In this document: positions 44,398-53,613 of the stretch, piece by piece | Position numbering within the stretch: position 1 is the first letter of the stretch | How the letters are laid out: each line of letters starts with the position of its first letter | DNA from: Streptomyces drozdowiczii | GTDB lineage: Bacteria; Actinomycetota; Actinomycetes; Streptomycetales; Streptomycetaceae | NCBI RefSeq assembly: GCF_026167665.1 | Contig: NZ_CP098740.1 | Location: forward strand, 4,836,001 to 4,900,000 | Reading direction: 5' to 3' | DNA: 64,000 nucleotides | Program-made: the position numbers and the translations under genes | Notes under the pieces: model-generated | What the model was told of the DNA's origin: nothing | The model's database searches: none | The model's input: only the letters and a program-made list of their open reading frames with translations

Positions 44398-45609
44398 TCA
44401 GGCTGTCGAGTCGGCGTACACCCCGTCGTTGCAGGTGCTGTCGGCCGGTGCGCAGCTCACCGATGCGTATGCGCCAACTCCGATCGCGGCGAAGTTGTCC
44501 AGGCTCTCGGTGCCCGGTTCGAAGTAGCCGCTGTGACCGACCGCGCCGTCCGCCGAGACGACCCGGGCCCCGAAGCCGTGGTCCACCGGGTCCGCGCCGT
44601 GCCCGAGGCCCCCGAACTCCAGGTTCGGCACGTCCGCGATCCAGTCGCCGCTGTCCCGCATCGCCCACACGCGCGCCCGGGTGTGCAGCTGACCGGCGTT
44701 GTCCGCCCGCATCCCGGGGCTGCCGGCCACCGCGATGTCCTCGACCCGGCGGGGCAGAGTGTCCGCGGCGACCCCGCACAGGACGGAGCCGTAGCTGTGG
44801 CAGAACAGCGAGACGGGCGCCGGTCCCGGGAGGGCCCGGACGAGCGCGTCGAGCCGGACCGCCCCGCGCTCGGCGAGGTTGCCCAGGGCGGCGTCCATGC
44901 CGATGCCGACGGGCGTGGTGTAGTCGGCCCAGGCGATGACGGCGGTGCGCACCCCGGGGCTCGCGGCGCGCTCGGCGGCGTACAGCGACTTGGCCATGCC
45001 GACGGGCGCGGCGTTGGTCTTGGGCCCGGTGCGTTCCAGGGTCAGCAGATTCGTGTCGACGCCGGGCACGACGAGCGAGATGCGCCGCGCCCGGTCCAGG
45101 TCGCCGAAGACCTCGGCGGCGAGCCCGCGCCCCGACGGGTCGAAGGCCAGGAAGTGGCGGTCCCGGGCGAGCATCGACCGGAACCGGTCCAGGCGGTGCT
45201 GGGCCTCGGCGCGGCCGGACGCGGAGAGTCTGGTGTCGTGGACGCGTTTGCGCTCGACCGCGCTCGCCTGCCCGATCGCCCGCCGGTTCGCGCGGTAACG
45301 AGTGGTGACCGGGGCGCCGTTGAGGTTCCCCACGACGAGTGGGTACCGGTCGGCGAGGTGTGCGCGCTGCGCCGGTGTCAGCGTGGCGAAGAAGTGCGCC
45401 AGCTTGTACGGCGGGGTGTCGGCGTCCGGCAGCGGCTGTCCCGCTATCGACCCCTTGGCCCAGGCGGCCAGCGCGAGCGCGCGGGAGTCGCCGGAGCGCT
45501 GGTGGTGCACGGCGGTCCAGCCGGTCGTCGCGAGCATCACGAAGACGACCGCGACGGCGAGCAGGGCGCGCCAGGCGGTGAGCGTGGGGGAGGAGTCGAA
45601 GGAAGTCAC
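44398..45609 (-). CDS. Alpha/beta hydrolase of the DUF1023 family, second paralogue
   Basis: A 403-residue relative of the product of 40208-41260, sharing RYPLVVGNLNGAPVTTRYRAN, DPSGRGLAAEVFGDL, the nucleophile CHSYGSVLCG (~265) and FGGLGHGADPVDHGFGAR. It differs by a longer central insert after the RANR motif and a Cys-containing C-terminal tail (SCAPADSTCNDG). One N-terminal membrane helix (LLAVAVVFVMLATTGW) anchors or exports it. A Crp-like palindrome lies 45 bases before the GTG start. Confidence 0.85.
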   Translation of the reverse strand: MTSFDSSPTLTAWRALLAVAVVFVMLATTGWTAVHHQRSGDSRALALAAWAKGSIAGQPLPDADTPPYKLAHFFATLTPAQRAHLADRYPLVVGNLNGAPVTTRYRANRRAIGQASAVERKRVHDTRLSASGRAEAQHRLDRFRSMLARDRHFLAFDPSGRGLAAEVFGDLDRARRISLVVPGVDTNLLTLERTGPKTNAAPVGMAKSLYAAERAASPGVRTAVIAWADYTTPVGIGMDAALGNLAERGAVRLDALVRALPGPAPVSLFCHSYGSVLCGVAADTLPRRVEDIAVAGSPGMRADNAGQLHTRARVWAMRDSGDWIADVPNLEFGGLGHGADPVDHGFGARVVSADGAVGHSGYFEPGTESLDNFAAIGVGAYASVSCAPADSTCNDGVYADSTA

Positions 45610-45653
45610 TCCGGACCACCCTAGGAGACGGGTGGAGCCGGTTCGGGAGCAGG

Positions 45654-45667
45654 GTGACGTACATCAC
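45654..45667. promoter_or_regulatory. Candidate Crp-family operator
   Basis: GTGACGTACATCAC has the form GTGA-N6-TCAC, the core of Crp/FNR-type operators, within the longer palindrome GGGTGA-CGTACA-TCACCC (45652-45669). It lies 45 bases upstream of the DUF1023 gene on the minus strand and about 250 bases before the I36-type inhibitor gene on the plus strand. Streptomyces Crp is known to recognise GTG-N6-(G/T)NCAC-like sites. Inferred from sequence only. Confidence 0.5.
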
Positions 45668-45825
45668 CCGACTGTGCGGAAGGACACGGTGATTGCCTCA
45701 CCCTGCGTACGGCCTTGCGGCACGCTCCGCGCCTTTCGCGTCAACTCTGTGCGGGGCGTCACCTTTCGGGGTGGACCTGGCCTCCAACCCTTCCGATTAC
45801 TCTCCGTAACGGCGCAGGGTGGATG

Positions 45826-45857
45826 CCGGGAGATCCACACCGGGAGATCCGCACCGG
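45826..45857 (+). repeat. Tandem 14-base repeat upstream of the secreted inhibitor gene
   Basis: CCGGGAGATCCACA (45826-45839) is followed directly by CCGGGAGATCCGCA (45840-45853) and a partial third unit CCGG. It lies 60 bases before the start codon, in the presumed leader or promoter. The rest of the 308-base gap (45610-45917) holds only the Crp-like palindrome and no gene. Confidence 0.65.
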
Positions 45858-45917
45858 TGGACGACCCACATCAGCAGTGCCATCACGGCAGTTCCGTCAC
45901 ACGGGGGTTCAACTCGC

Positions 45918-46301
45918 ATGCGCCAGACCGTCGCCGCGGCCTTCCTGGCCGTCACCGCCCTGTTCCTGCTCGCGCCCACCGGGGCCACCGCGCCCGCCGA
46001 GGCCGCCTCGCCCGTCCGGCTCGGGGACTGCGCGAGCGGGCAGCTCTGCCTCTGGGCGAAGCCCGACTTCACCGGCGCCCGGCAGACCCATGAGCTGTCC
46101 ACCATCGACATCGAGAGCTGCGTCCCGCTGACACCCGGCACCACCGCCCAGGCCCTGGCCAACCGCACCGGCCGGCCCGTCACCACCTACCAGTCCGCCG
46201 AGTGCCAGGAGACCGGCGAGTTCGAGACGTACCCGGGCGGGGGCACCTGGCTGCCCCGCTCGCCGTACCAGGTGCGCGCCTTCAAGGTGTGGGAGAACTG
46301 A
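45918..46301 (+). CDS. Secreted peptidase inhibitor family I36-like protein
   Basis: A 127-residue exported protein. The signal peptide spans residues 1-30 (VAAAFLAVTALFLLAPTGAT then AEAASP). The mature part has four Cys (GDCASGQLCLW, ESCVPL, AECQETG) and a beta/gamma-crystallin-like fold pattern (CLWAKPDFTGARQTHEL). Family I36 includes the Streptomyces metalloprotease inhibitor SMPI; whether this one inhibits a protease is not known. Confidence 0.83.
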   Translation: MRQTVAAAFLAVTALFLLAPTGATAPAEAASPVRLGDCASGQLCLWAKPDFTGARQTHELSTIDIESCVPLTPGTTAQALANRTGRPVTTYQSAECQETGEFETYPGGGTWLPRSPYQVRAFKVWEN

Positions 46302-46318
46302 CCGGGCCCGGACGCGCC

Positions 46319-46357
46319 GCGGGGCGGCGAAACCCATCCCGGGTCCCGCCGCCCCGC
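46319..46357. terminator. Terminator between convergent inhibitor and aceE genes
   Basis: The arms GCGGGGCGGC (46319-46328) and GCCGCCCCGC (46348-46357) are perfect complements around a 19-base loop that itself contains CCCGGG. It lies in the 80-base gap between convergent stop codons. Confidence 0.75.
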
Positions 46358-46381
46358 ACCGGGCGAGTCTCCGCGCCCGCG

Positions 46382-49123
46382 TTACGCGTCGCCGCCCGCG
46401 GCCCCCGGATCGGCCGAGGCCACGTCCAGCAGGTCGTAGCGGTCGACCGCCGTCTTCAGCGCCGACCGGTCGACCTTCCCCTCCTTCGCCAGCTCGGTGA
46501 GCACCCCGAGCACGATCGACTGCGCGTCGATGTGGAAGTACCGCCGCGCCGCGCCCCGGGTGTCCGCGAACCCGAAACCGTCCGCGCCCAGCGACTGGTA
46601 GGTGCCGGGCACCCAGCGGGCGATCTGGTCGGGCACGGACCGCATCCAGTCCGACACCGCCACGAACGGCCCCTGCGCCCCGGACAGCTTGCGCGTCACG
46701 TACGGCACGCGCTGCTCCTCCTCCGGGTGGAGCAGGTTGTACCGCTCCACGTCCACAGCCTCGCGCCGCAGCTCGTTCCAGGAGGTCGCCGACCAGACGT
46801 CCGCCTTCACGTTCCACTCGTCCGCGAGGATGCGCTGCGCCTCGACCGCCCACGGCACCGCCACACCGGACGCCAGGATCTGGGCCGGGATCTCGCCCTT
46901 CTCCCCGCTGCTGTAGCGGTAGACGCCCTTCAGGATGCCCTCGACGTCGACGTCGGCGGGCTCCGCCGGGTGCTGGATCGGCTCGTTGTAGACGGTCAGG
47001 TAGTAGAAGACGTCCTCGTTCTCCTCGGGCGTCCCGCCGTACATCCGGCGCAGACCGTCCTGCACGATGTGCGCGATCTCGTACCCGAACGCCGGGTCGT
47101 AGGCCACGCAGGCCGGGTTGGTCGACGCCAGCAGCTGGGAGTGCCCGTCGGCGTGCTGGAGCCCCTCGCCGGTCAGCGTCGTCCGGCCGGCCGTCGCGCC
47201 CAGCACGAAGCCGCGCGCCAGCTGGTCGGCCATCTGCCAGAACTGGTCACCGGTGCGCTGGAAGCCGAACATCGAGTAGAAGACGTACACCGGGATCAGC
47301 GGCTCGCCGTGCGTCGCGTAGGCGGAGCCCGCGGCGACCAGCGAGGCCGTGCAGCCCGCCTCCGAGATGCCGTCGTGCAGCATCTGCCCGGTCGGCGACT
47401 CCTTGTACGCGAGCAGCAGATCGCGGTCCACCGACTCGTACTGCTGCCCGAGCGGGTTGTAGATCTTCGCGCTCGGGAAGAAGGCGTCCATGCCGAACGT
47501 GCGGTACTCGTCGGGCGCGATCAGCACGAAGCGCTTGCCGATCTCCTTGTCCCGCATGAGGTCCTTCAGGATGCGGACGAACGCCATGGTGGTGGCGATC
47601 GACTGCTGGCCCGAGCCCTTCTTCGCCGCCGCGTACGTCTTGTCCTCGGGCAGCGGCAGGGGCTTCGCGCGCACCACGCGGGTCGGGACGTAACCGCCCA
47701 GGCCCTTGCGGCGGTCGTGCATGTACTGGATCTCCTCCGAGTCGCGGCCCGGGTGGTAGTACGGCGGGTTGCCGTCCTCCAGCTCCTTGTCCGCGATCGG
47801 GATGTGCAGCCGGTCCCGGAACCGCTTCAGGTCCTCGGCGGTGAGCTTCTTCATCTGGTGGGTCGCGTTGCGGCCCTCGAAGTTCGGCCCGAGGGTCCAG
47901 CCCTTGACCGTCTGCGCCAGGATCACCGTCGGCTGGCCCTTGTGGGCCTTGGCCGCCGCATAGGCCGCGTACACCTTGCGGTGGTCGTGACCGCCGCGCC
48001 CCAGGTGCAGGATCTGCTGGTCGGTCATGTCCTTGACCATCTCGCGCAGCCTCGGGTCGTCCCCGAAGAAGTGCTCCCGGATGTACGCGCCGGTCTCCGT
48101 CGCGTACGTCTGGAACTGCCCGTCCGGCGTCGTGTTCAGCTTGTTGACCAGGATGCCCGTGCGGTCCTGCGCCAGCAGCGGGTCCCAGGACCGGTCCCAG
48201 ACCAGCTTGATCACGTTCCACCCGGCGCCCCGGAACTGGGACTCCAGCTCCTGGATGACCTTGCCGTTGCCGCGCACCGGGCCGTCGAGGCGCTGGAGGT
48301 TGCAGTTGACGACGAAGGTCAGGTTGTCCAGGCCCTCGCGGGCGGCGATGGACAGCTGGCCGAGCGACTCGGGCTCGTCCATCTCGCCGTCACCGAGATA
48401 CGCCCACACATGCGAGTTCGACGTGTCGGCGAGGCCGCGCGCCTCCATGTAGCGGTTCATCCGCGCCTGGTAGATCGCGCCGAGCGGGCCGAGGCCCATC
48501 GACACCGTCGGGAACTCCCAGAAGTCCGGCATCAGCCGCGGGTGCGGATAGCTGGACAGCCCGTTCGGCGCCTTCGACTTCTCCTGGCGGAACGCGTCGA
48601 GCTGCGCCTCGCTCAGCCGGTCCAGCAGGAAGGCGCGGGCGTAGATCCCCGGCGAGGCGTGCCCCTGGAAGAAGATCTGGTCGCCGCCGAGACCGTCGTC
48701 CTTGCCGCGGAAGAAGTGGTTGAAGCCGACGTCGTACAACGAGGCCGAGGAGGCGAACGTCGCGATGTGACCGCCCACGCCGATCCCCGGACGCTGGGCG
48801 CGCGAGACCATCACGGCCGCGTTCCAGCGGGTCGCGTTGAGGACCTTGCGCTCGATCTCCTCGTCGCCGGGGAAGAACGGCTCGTCCTTCGTGGCGATCG
48901 TGTTGACGTAGTCCGTGCTGCGCATCTCCGGCACGGCGACGCGCTTCTCGCGCGCTCGCTCGATGAGCCGGAGCATGAGATAGCGGGCCCGCTCACGGCC
49001 TCGCTCGTCGACGGCGGCGTCGAGGGAGTCGAGCCATTCCTGGGTCTCTTCGGGATCAAAATCCGGGACCTGACTCGGAAGGCCGCCAATGATGATCGGG
49101 TTGCGATCGGATCCGGAAGCCAC
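46382..49123 (-). CDS. aceE: Pyruvate dehydrogenase E1 component, homodimeric type
   Basis: A 913-residue thiamine-diphosphate enzyme that decarboxylates pyruvate and acetylates the lipoyl domain of E2, feeding acetyl-CoA to the TCA cycle and lipid synthesis. The ThDP motif [14 protein letters not shown] then NCN (~residues 245-280), the family segment [16 protein letters not shown] near the N-terminus and the transketolase-like [12 protein letters not shown] region (~610) are present. Length fits the family. No E2 or E3 gene is adjacent, as usual in actinobacteria. GTG or ATG start at 49123 with a GAAGGAA site just upstream. Confidence 0.96.
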   Translation of the reverse strand: MASGSDRNPIIIGGLPSQVPDFDPEETQEWLDSLDAAVDERGRERARYLMLRLIERAREKRVAVPEMRSTDYVNTIATKDEPFFPGDEEIERKVLNATRWNAAVMVSRAQRPGIGVGGHIATFASSASLYDVGFNHFFRGKDDGLGGDQIFFQGHASPGIYARAFLLDRLSEAQLDAFRQEKSKAPNGLSSYPHPRLMPDFWEFPTVSMGLGPLGAIYQARMNRYMEARGLADTSNSHVWAYLGDGEMDEPESLGQLSIAAREGLDNLTFVVNCNLQRLDGPVRGNGKVIQELESQFRGAGWNVIKLVWDRSWDPLLAQDRTGILVNKLNTTPDGQFQTYATETGAYIREHFFGDDPRLREMVKDMTDQQILHLGRGGHDHRKVYAAYAAAKAHKGQPTVILAQTVKGWTLGPNFEGRNATHQMKKLTAEDLKRFRDRLHIPIADKELEDGNPPYYHPGRDSEEIQYMHDRRKGLGGYVPTRVVRAKPLPLPEDKTYAAAKKGSGQQSIATTMAFVRILKDLMRDKEIGKRFVLIAPDEYRTFGMDAFFPSAKIYNPLGQQYESVDRDLLLAYKESPTGQMLHDGISEAGCTASLVAAGSAYATHGEPLIPVYVFYSMFGFQRTGDQFWQMADQLARGFVLGATAGRTTLTGEGLQHADGHSQLLASTNPACVAYDPAFGYEIAHIVQDGLRRMYGGTPEENEDVFYYLTVYNEPIQHPAEPADVDVEGILKGVYRYSSGEKGEIPAQILASGVAVPWAVEAQRILADEWNVKADVWSATSWNELRREAVDVERYNLLHPEEEQRVPYVTRKLSGAQGPFVAVSDWMRSVPDQIARWVPGTYQSLGADGFGFADTRGAARRYFHIDAQSIVLGVLTELAKEGKVDRSALKTAVDRYDLLDVASADPGAAGGDA

Positions 49124-49663
49124 GCTGTTCCTTCGCTGTTCGGTGCTGCGCTTCGGGGCCTGTTACGGGAGTCCTGCCCCCGGACATGAGGTTGTGTACG
49201 CCATCCCCATCGTGTACCGCCGAAACGCGTACGTCATCTCTACCGAGAGGTAACCGCGAACGCGTCCCCGGCCCGGTTCCGCCGGGGCGGATGGACGGCC
49301 GCCGAATGGGTATCGGTGCAGGCAGAAGGTGTCGGACAGGATGGGGCAGGCGGGCTGAGAGGGGACGAAACGCAACCATACGCCCAAGGCGTGCAAGTGT
49401 TCCCAAAAGCTGCTCGGCTCCGAATGCCGGACCGAAACGGCATAAGCTGTCCAAGGACGTAGGACGCGACAGGAGTGGAGGAGGACGCGGGCCCTCGCAG
49501 TGAGGCTGCCTGAAGGACGGCGACGTGACAGGAAACGTCCCCGTTTAGGCGGTCTCGCACGCTGGGTACTTGCGCGATCCGCCGCTCCCGTGTGGACTAC
49601 GGCCAACGCCCCGCGCACGCGCGTGGCTGAAGCATTTTCCGAAACATGATCAGGAGGCAACCC
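49124..49663. other. Gene-free 540 bp divergent control region of aceE and the DUF3052 gene
   Basis: No supported gene: open frames here are short, lack ribosome sites and have no recognisable products. It holds the promoters of two divergent genes. AGGAGG at 49652-49657 belongs to the DUF3052 gene. The size is large for this genome and suggests several regulatory sites or a long leader, but I cannot name one. Confidence 0.6.
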
Positions 49664-50101
49664 GTGAGCGCGACCGCGGACCACGCGGAGGAGCGGACCA
49701 ACCCGGCGGCACGCCTGGGGTTCGAGCCCGGACAGGTGGTCCAGGAGATCGGCTACGACGACGACGTCGAGCTGGAGCTCCGTGAGGGCATTGAGGCCAT
49801 TACCGGCCAGGATCTCGTCGACGAGGACTACGACGACATCGCTGACGTCGTCCTGCTGTGGTTCCGCGACGAGGACGGCGACCTTACGGACGCGCTGGTG
49901 GATGCCATTGGTCTGCTCGAGGACGGCGGCGTGGTCTGGCTGATGACGCCGAAGACCGGCCGCGACGGATACGTCGAGCCGAGCGACATCAATGAGGCCG
50001 CCCAGACCGCGGGGCTCGCCCAGACCAAGAGCGTCAACGCGGGCAAGGACTGGTCGGGAAGCCGTCTCGTCACGCCCAAAGCGGCCAAGGCCAAGCGCTG
50101 A
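49664..50101 (+). CDS. DUF3052 family protein
   Basis: A 145-residue acidic protein conserved in actinobacteria, also near aceE in relatives. It begins SATADHAEERTNPAARLGFE, has many acidic residues in the middle (EDYDDIADVVLLWFRDEDGD) and ends in a Lys-rich tail (TPKAAKAKR). The function is not established. The GTG start follows AGGAGG at the right distance. Confidence 0.88.
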   Translation: MSATADHAEERTNPAARLGFEPGQVVQEIGYDDDVELELREGIEAITGQDLVDEDYDDIADVVLLWFRDEDGDLTDALVDAIGLLEDGGVVWLMTPKTGRDGYVEPSDINEAAQTAGLAQTKSVNAGKDWSGSRLVTPKAAKAKR

Positions 50102-50115
50102 CCCCACCAACCCCT

Positions 50116-50153
50116 GAAGGCCCCCGACGGCATCGCGCCGGCCGGGGGCCTTC
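50116..50153 (+). terminator. Terminator after the DUF3052 gene
   Basis: Stem GAAGGCCCCC pairs with GGGGGCCTTC around an 18-base loop, 15 bases after the stop codon. Confidence 0.85.
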
Positions 50154-50154
50154 G

Positions 50155-50203
50155 TACATCCGCCTCGTGCATCCGCCTCAGTGCATCCGCTTCGTACATC
50201 CGT
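50155..50203 (+). repeat. Short tandem repeats, about four 13-base units
   Basis: The core CATCCGC recurs four times at 13-14 base spacing (ACATCCGCCTCGTG, then TGCATCCGCCTCAG, TGCATCCGCTTCGT, ACATCCGTATC). It lies between the DUF3052 terminator and the ahpE promoter. It is not coding. Confidence 0.75.
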
Positions 50204-50340
50204 ATCCCGGTTGCCCGCCGGCTTGATCCGCTCCCGCGCGGGAAGCTTTCCCGGGTGTCGCACGGGCGCCCGGGGGTCTGCGTAGGGTGGGGGTCACCCG
50301 GACAGCCCAGCCCGGTGACGTAGCGAAGGGACGCGTTTTC

Positions 50341-50799
50341 ATGGCGATCGAGGTCGGCACCCAGGCCCCGGATTTCGAGCTGAAGGACAACCACGGCCGG
50401 ACCGTGAAGCTCTCCGACTTCCGGGGCGAGAAGAACGTGGTGCTGCTGTTCTACCCGTTCGCCTTCACCGGCGTGTGCACGGGTGAGCTGTGCGCGCTCC
50501 GTGACGAGCTGCCCACGTTCGAGAACGACGACACGCAGCTGCTCGCCGTGTCCAACGACTCGATCCACACTCTGCGCGTCTTCGCCGAGCAGGAGGGCCT
50601 GGAGTACCCGCTGCTCTCCGACTTCTGGCCGCACGGCGAGACCTCGCGGGCCTACGGCGTCTTCGACGAGGAGAAGGGCTGCGCGGTGCGCGGCACCTTC
50701 ATCATCGACAAGGAGGGCGTGGTGCGCTGGACGGTCGTCAACGGCCTGCCCGACGCACGCGACCTCAACGAGTACATCAAGGCGCTCGGCGCCCTCTGA
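50341..50799 (+). CDS. ahpE: One-Cys peroxiredoxin of the AhpE/Prx1-like type
   Basis: A 152-residue thiol peroxidase that reduces hydrogen peroxide, organic peroxides or peroxynitrite. The peroxidatic Cys is in [13 protein letters not shown] (~residue 45), with a second Cys four residues later and a third near residue 118 (EKGCAVRG). Mycobacterial AhpE has the same layout. It lies between aceE and the Ter cluster; oxidative and metal stress genes are often neighbours. Confidence 0.87.
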   Translation: MAIEVGTQAPDFELKDNHGRTVKLSDFRGEKNVVLLFYPFAFTGVCTGELCALRDELPTFENDDTQLLAVSNDSIHTLRVFAEQEGLEYPLLSDFWPHGETSRAYGVFDEEKGCAVRGTFIIDKEGVVRWTVVNGLPDARDLNEYIKALGAL

Positions 50800-50948
50800 T
50801 CCGGCTCCGGGCGGATCGCGGGCCGAACCGGGGCGGAAAGCCTGTTTCGGCCGGGAACCGGTCACTAGGATCCACTCGTTGATCGGATGTCAACACGACG
50901 TGGAGGCGCCGGCACCGGCCGGCCCCCAAGAAACCAATGGGAGGACTC

Positions 50949-51524
50949 GTGGGAGTCAGCCTCAGCAAGGGCGGCAACGTCTCGCTGACCAAGGCCGCGC
51001 CCAACCTGACCGCGGTCATCGTGGGTCTCGGCTGGGACGCCCGTACCACCACCGGCGGGGACTTCGACCTCGACGCCAGTGCTCTGCTGACGAACGCCGA
51101 GGGCAAGGTCGCCAACGACGGCAACTTCGTCTTCTTCAACAACCTCAAGAGCCCCGACGGCTCCGTCGAGCACACCGGTGACAACCTCACCGGTGAGGGC
51201 GAGGGCGACGACGAGGTCATCAACGTCAACCTGGCCACGGTGCCGGCCGACGTCGACAAGATCGTCTTCCCGGTCTCGATCTACGAGGCCGAGACCCGCC
51301 AGCAGAGCTTCGGCCAGGTCCGCAACGCGTACATCCGCGTCGTCAACCAGGCCGACAACAGCGAGCTCGCGCGCTACGACCTCTCCGAGGACGCCTCGAC
51401 CGAGACCGCCATGGTCTTCGGCGAGCTGTACCGCAACGGCGCGGAGTGGAAGTTCCGTGCCATCGGCCAGGGGTACGCCTCCGGTCTGCGCGGCATCGCG
51501 CAGGACTTCGGCGTCAACGTCTGA
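50949..51524 (+). CDS. terD: TerD-family calcium-binding stress protein, copy 1
   Basis: A 191-residue TerD domain protein. It shows [18 protein letters not shown] at the start, the GWDAR segment, DFDLDASA (calcium-site Asp residues, ~32-40), [12 protein letters not shown] (~80) and [18 protein letters not shown] near the end. TerD proteins bind Ca2+ and are needed for tellurite resistance, phage resistance and normal development in Streptomyces. The GTG at 50949 follows GGGAGGA. First of two near-identical tandem copies. Confidence 0.93.
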   Translation: MGVSLSKGGNVSLTKAAPNLTAVIVGLGWDARTTTGGDFDLDASALLTNAEGKVANDGNFVFFNNLKSPDGSVEHTGDNLTGEGEGDDEVINVNLATVPADVDKIVFPVSIYEAETRQQSFGQVRNAYIRVVNQADNSELARYDLSEDASTETAMVFGELYRNGAEWKFRAIGQGYASGLRGIAQDFGVNV

Positions 51525-51683
51525 CCTGCCCGGGGCCCCGGCCCCGGCACCAGCATCTCCGTCCGGCGCCGCACGACGTGCGGCGCCGGACGTCGCTCGA
51601 CGGACAGTTCTTCCGGCCGTACGGGTTCGGCCGGGCGCTCCGTCCGGTACAAAGACGGTTCATAGACTCGGGGAGGACACACC

Positions 51684-52259
51684 ATGGGCGTCACGCTCGC
51701 CAAGGGAGGCAATGTCTCCCTCTCCAAGGCCGCACCCAATCTCACCCAGGTGCTGGTCGGGCTCGGCTGGGACGCACGATCCACGACGGGGGCCGACTTC
51801 GACCTGGACGCCAGCGCGCTGCTGTGCCAGTCGGGCCGGGTCCTCGGAGACGAGTGGTTCGTGTTCTACAACAACCTCACGAGCCCCGACGGTTCCGTGG
51901 AGCACACCGGTGACAACCTCACGGGTGAGGGCGAGGGCGACGACGAGTCGATCATCGTGAACCTCACGCAGGTGCCGGCCCATTGCGACAAGATCGTCTT
52001 TCCGGTCTCGATTCACGAGGCCGACAATCGCGGTCAGACATTCGGCCAGGTCAGCAATGCGTTCATCCGCGTCGTCAATCAGGCCGACGGCCAGGAACTC
52101 GCGCGCTACGACCTCACCGAGGACGCCTCCACGGAGACCGCGATGATCTTCGGTGAGTTGTACCGCTACAACGGCGAGTGGAAGTTCCGTGCAGTTGGTC
52201 AGGGGTACGCATCGGGGCTCCGGGGCATCGCTCTAGACTTCGGGGTCAACGTTTCGTAA
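51684..52259 (+). CDS. terD: TerD-family calcium-binding stress protein, copy 2
   Basis: Also 191 residues and roughly 80 percent identical by eye to the copy 160 bases upstream, with the same [10 protein letters not shown] and [12 protein letters not shown] motifs. Differences cluster in the loop after DASALL ([11 protein letters not shown] in place of [12 protein letters not shown]) and include two Cys (LLCQSGR, PAHCDK), which the first copy lacks. A clear tandem duplication. GGGGAGG precedes the ATG. Confidence 0.93.
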   Translation: MGVTLAKGGNVSLSKAAPNLTQVLVGLGWDARSTTGADFDLDASALLCQSGRVLGDEWFVFYNNLTSPDGSVEHTGDNLTGEGEGDDESIIVNLTQVPAHCDKIVFPVSIHEADNRGQTFGQVSNAFIRVVNQADGQELARYDLTEDASTETAMIFGELYRYNGEWKFRAVGQGYASGLRGIALDFGVNVS

Positions 52260-52329
52260 AGCCGCGCACGGCGCGGGGGAGCCCCGTGCACATCGGGGGA
52301 GACCCGTTACATACATGATGGGGTAGCCA

Positions 52330-53457
52330 GTGCTTCTGAAAACCTTCGGGTGGTCGTTCGCGATCACCGTGATCGGCCTTGTGGCCGCGTGGTTCTACGG
52401 GGGGTGGGAAGCCTTCGGCGTGGTGGCGATCCTTTCCGTCCTGGAGATCTCGCTGTCCTTCGACAACGCCGTTGTCAACGCCGGGATCCTGAAGAAGATG
52501 TCCGCCTTCTGGCAGAAGATCTTCCTCACCATCGGCGTGATCATCGCGGTCTTCGGTATGCGGCTGGTCTTCCCCGTCGTGATCGTCGCCATCACCGCCA
52601 GCCTGAACCCGATCGACGCCATCGATCTCTCGTTCAACGACCCGGACCGCTACAAGGAACTGGTCACGGACGCCCACCCGGCGATCGCCGCGTTCGGTGG
52701 CATGTTCCTGCTCATGATCTTCCTCGACTTCATCTTCGAGGACCGTGACATCCAGTGGCTCCGCTGGATCGAGCGCCCGCTGGCGAAGCTCGGCAAGGTC
52801 GACATGCTGTCGGTCTGCATCGCGCTCATCGTCCTGCTGATCTCCGCGATGACCGTCGCCACCCACGCCCACCAGCACGGCGGCGGACATGTCGACAAGG
52901 CCGAGACCGTCCTGCTCTCCGGTATCGCCGGTCTGATCACGTATCTCATCGTCGGCGGGCTCTCCGGCTACTTCGAGGACAAACTCGAAGAGGAGGAGGA
53001 ACGCGAGCACGAGGCCGAGGAAGAGGCCAAGCGGAGCGGCAAGAAGGTCTCCGCGGTCGCCCTTTCCGGCAAGGCCGCCTTCTTCATGTTCCTCTACCTG
53101 GAAGTCCTCGACGCGTCCTTCTCGTTCGACGGCGTGATCGGCGCCTTCGCCATCACCAACGAGATCGTGCTCATGGCGCTCGGCCTCGGCATCGGCGCCA
53201 TGTACGTCCGTTCGCTCACGGTCTACCTGGTCCGCCAGGGCACCCTGGACGACTACGTCTACCTGGAGCACGGCGCGCACTACGCGATCGGCGCGCTCGC
53301 CGCCATCCTGCTCGTCACGATCCAGTACGAGATCAACGAGATCATCACCGGTCTCGTCGGCGTCGTCCTGATCGCCTGGTCCTTCTGGTCCTCCGTCCGC
53401 CGAAACAAGGCGCTGGAGGCCGAGGAAGGCAAGAGCGAAGTGACCGCCGGGGTGTGA
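52330..53457 (+). CDS. TerC-related integral membrane protein (DUF475 family)
   Basis: A 375-residue membrane protein with about nine hydrophobic segments. TerC/DUF475 signature motifs with acidic residues inside membrane helices are present: LEISLSFDNAVVNAGIL (~residues 37-53) and, late, EVLDASFSFDGVIGAFAIT (~260-278). A highly charged cytosolic loop (DKLEEEEEREHEAEEEAKR, ~217-236) separates the halves. TerC proteins are thought to transport or sense metals such as Mn2+ at the membrane. It follows the terD pair by 70 bases. Confidence 0.9.
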   Translation: MLLKTFGWSFAITVIGLVAAWFYGGWEAFGVVAILSVLEISLSFDNAVVNAGILKKMSAFWQKIFLTIGVIIAVFGMRLVFPVVIVAITASLNPIDAIDLSFNDPDRYKELVTDAHPAIAAFGGMFLLMIFLDFIFEDRDIQWLRWIERPLAKLGKVDMLSVCIALIVLLISAMTVATHAHQHGGGHVDKAETVLLSGIAGLITYLIVGGLSGYFEDKLEEEEEREHEAEEEAKRSGKKVSAVALSGKAAFFMFLYLEVLDASFSFDGVIGAFAITNEIVLMALGLGIGAMYVRSLTVYLVRQGTLDDYVYLEHGAHYAIGALAAILLVTIQYEINEIITGLVGVVLIAWSFWSSVRRNKALEAEEGKSEVTAGV

Positions 53458-53485
53458 CCCGGTAGGAATTGAGGGAACGCTCTTT

Positions 53486-53549
53486 GCGGGGCGGCTCGTA
53501 CGGCAACGGCTCCGGGACAGACCCGGAGGCCGGCCCGGAGCCGCCCCGC
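53486..53549 (+). terminator. Terminator after the TerC-related gene
   Basis: A 12-base perfect stem, GCGGGGCGGCTC (53486-53497) with GAGCCGCCCCGC (53538-53549), enclosing a smaller hairpin (CTCCGGG/CCCGGAG-like). It divides the terD-terD-DUF475 unit from the next gene. Confidence 0.82.
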
Positions 53550-53613
53550 AGTGGTGCGTGCGTCGTATGCGCCGCGTGCGACGGGTGAGGGACCGAGAGG
53601 GGCGGGGTCGGGG

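Noticed and set aside
46202..49189. A 995-codon plus-strand open frame opposite aceE
   Set aside because: Arg/Leu/His/Val-rich shadow of the aceE third-position bias, without any domain; aceE motifs are unambiguous on the other strand.
49124..49663. Small genes or an RNA in the aceE/DUF3052 gap
   Set aside because: Open frames lack ribosome sites and plausible products, and no convincing RNA fold with a terminator could be read by eye.
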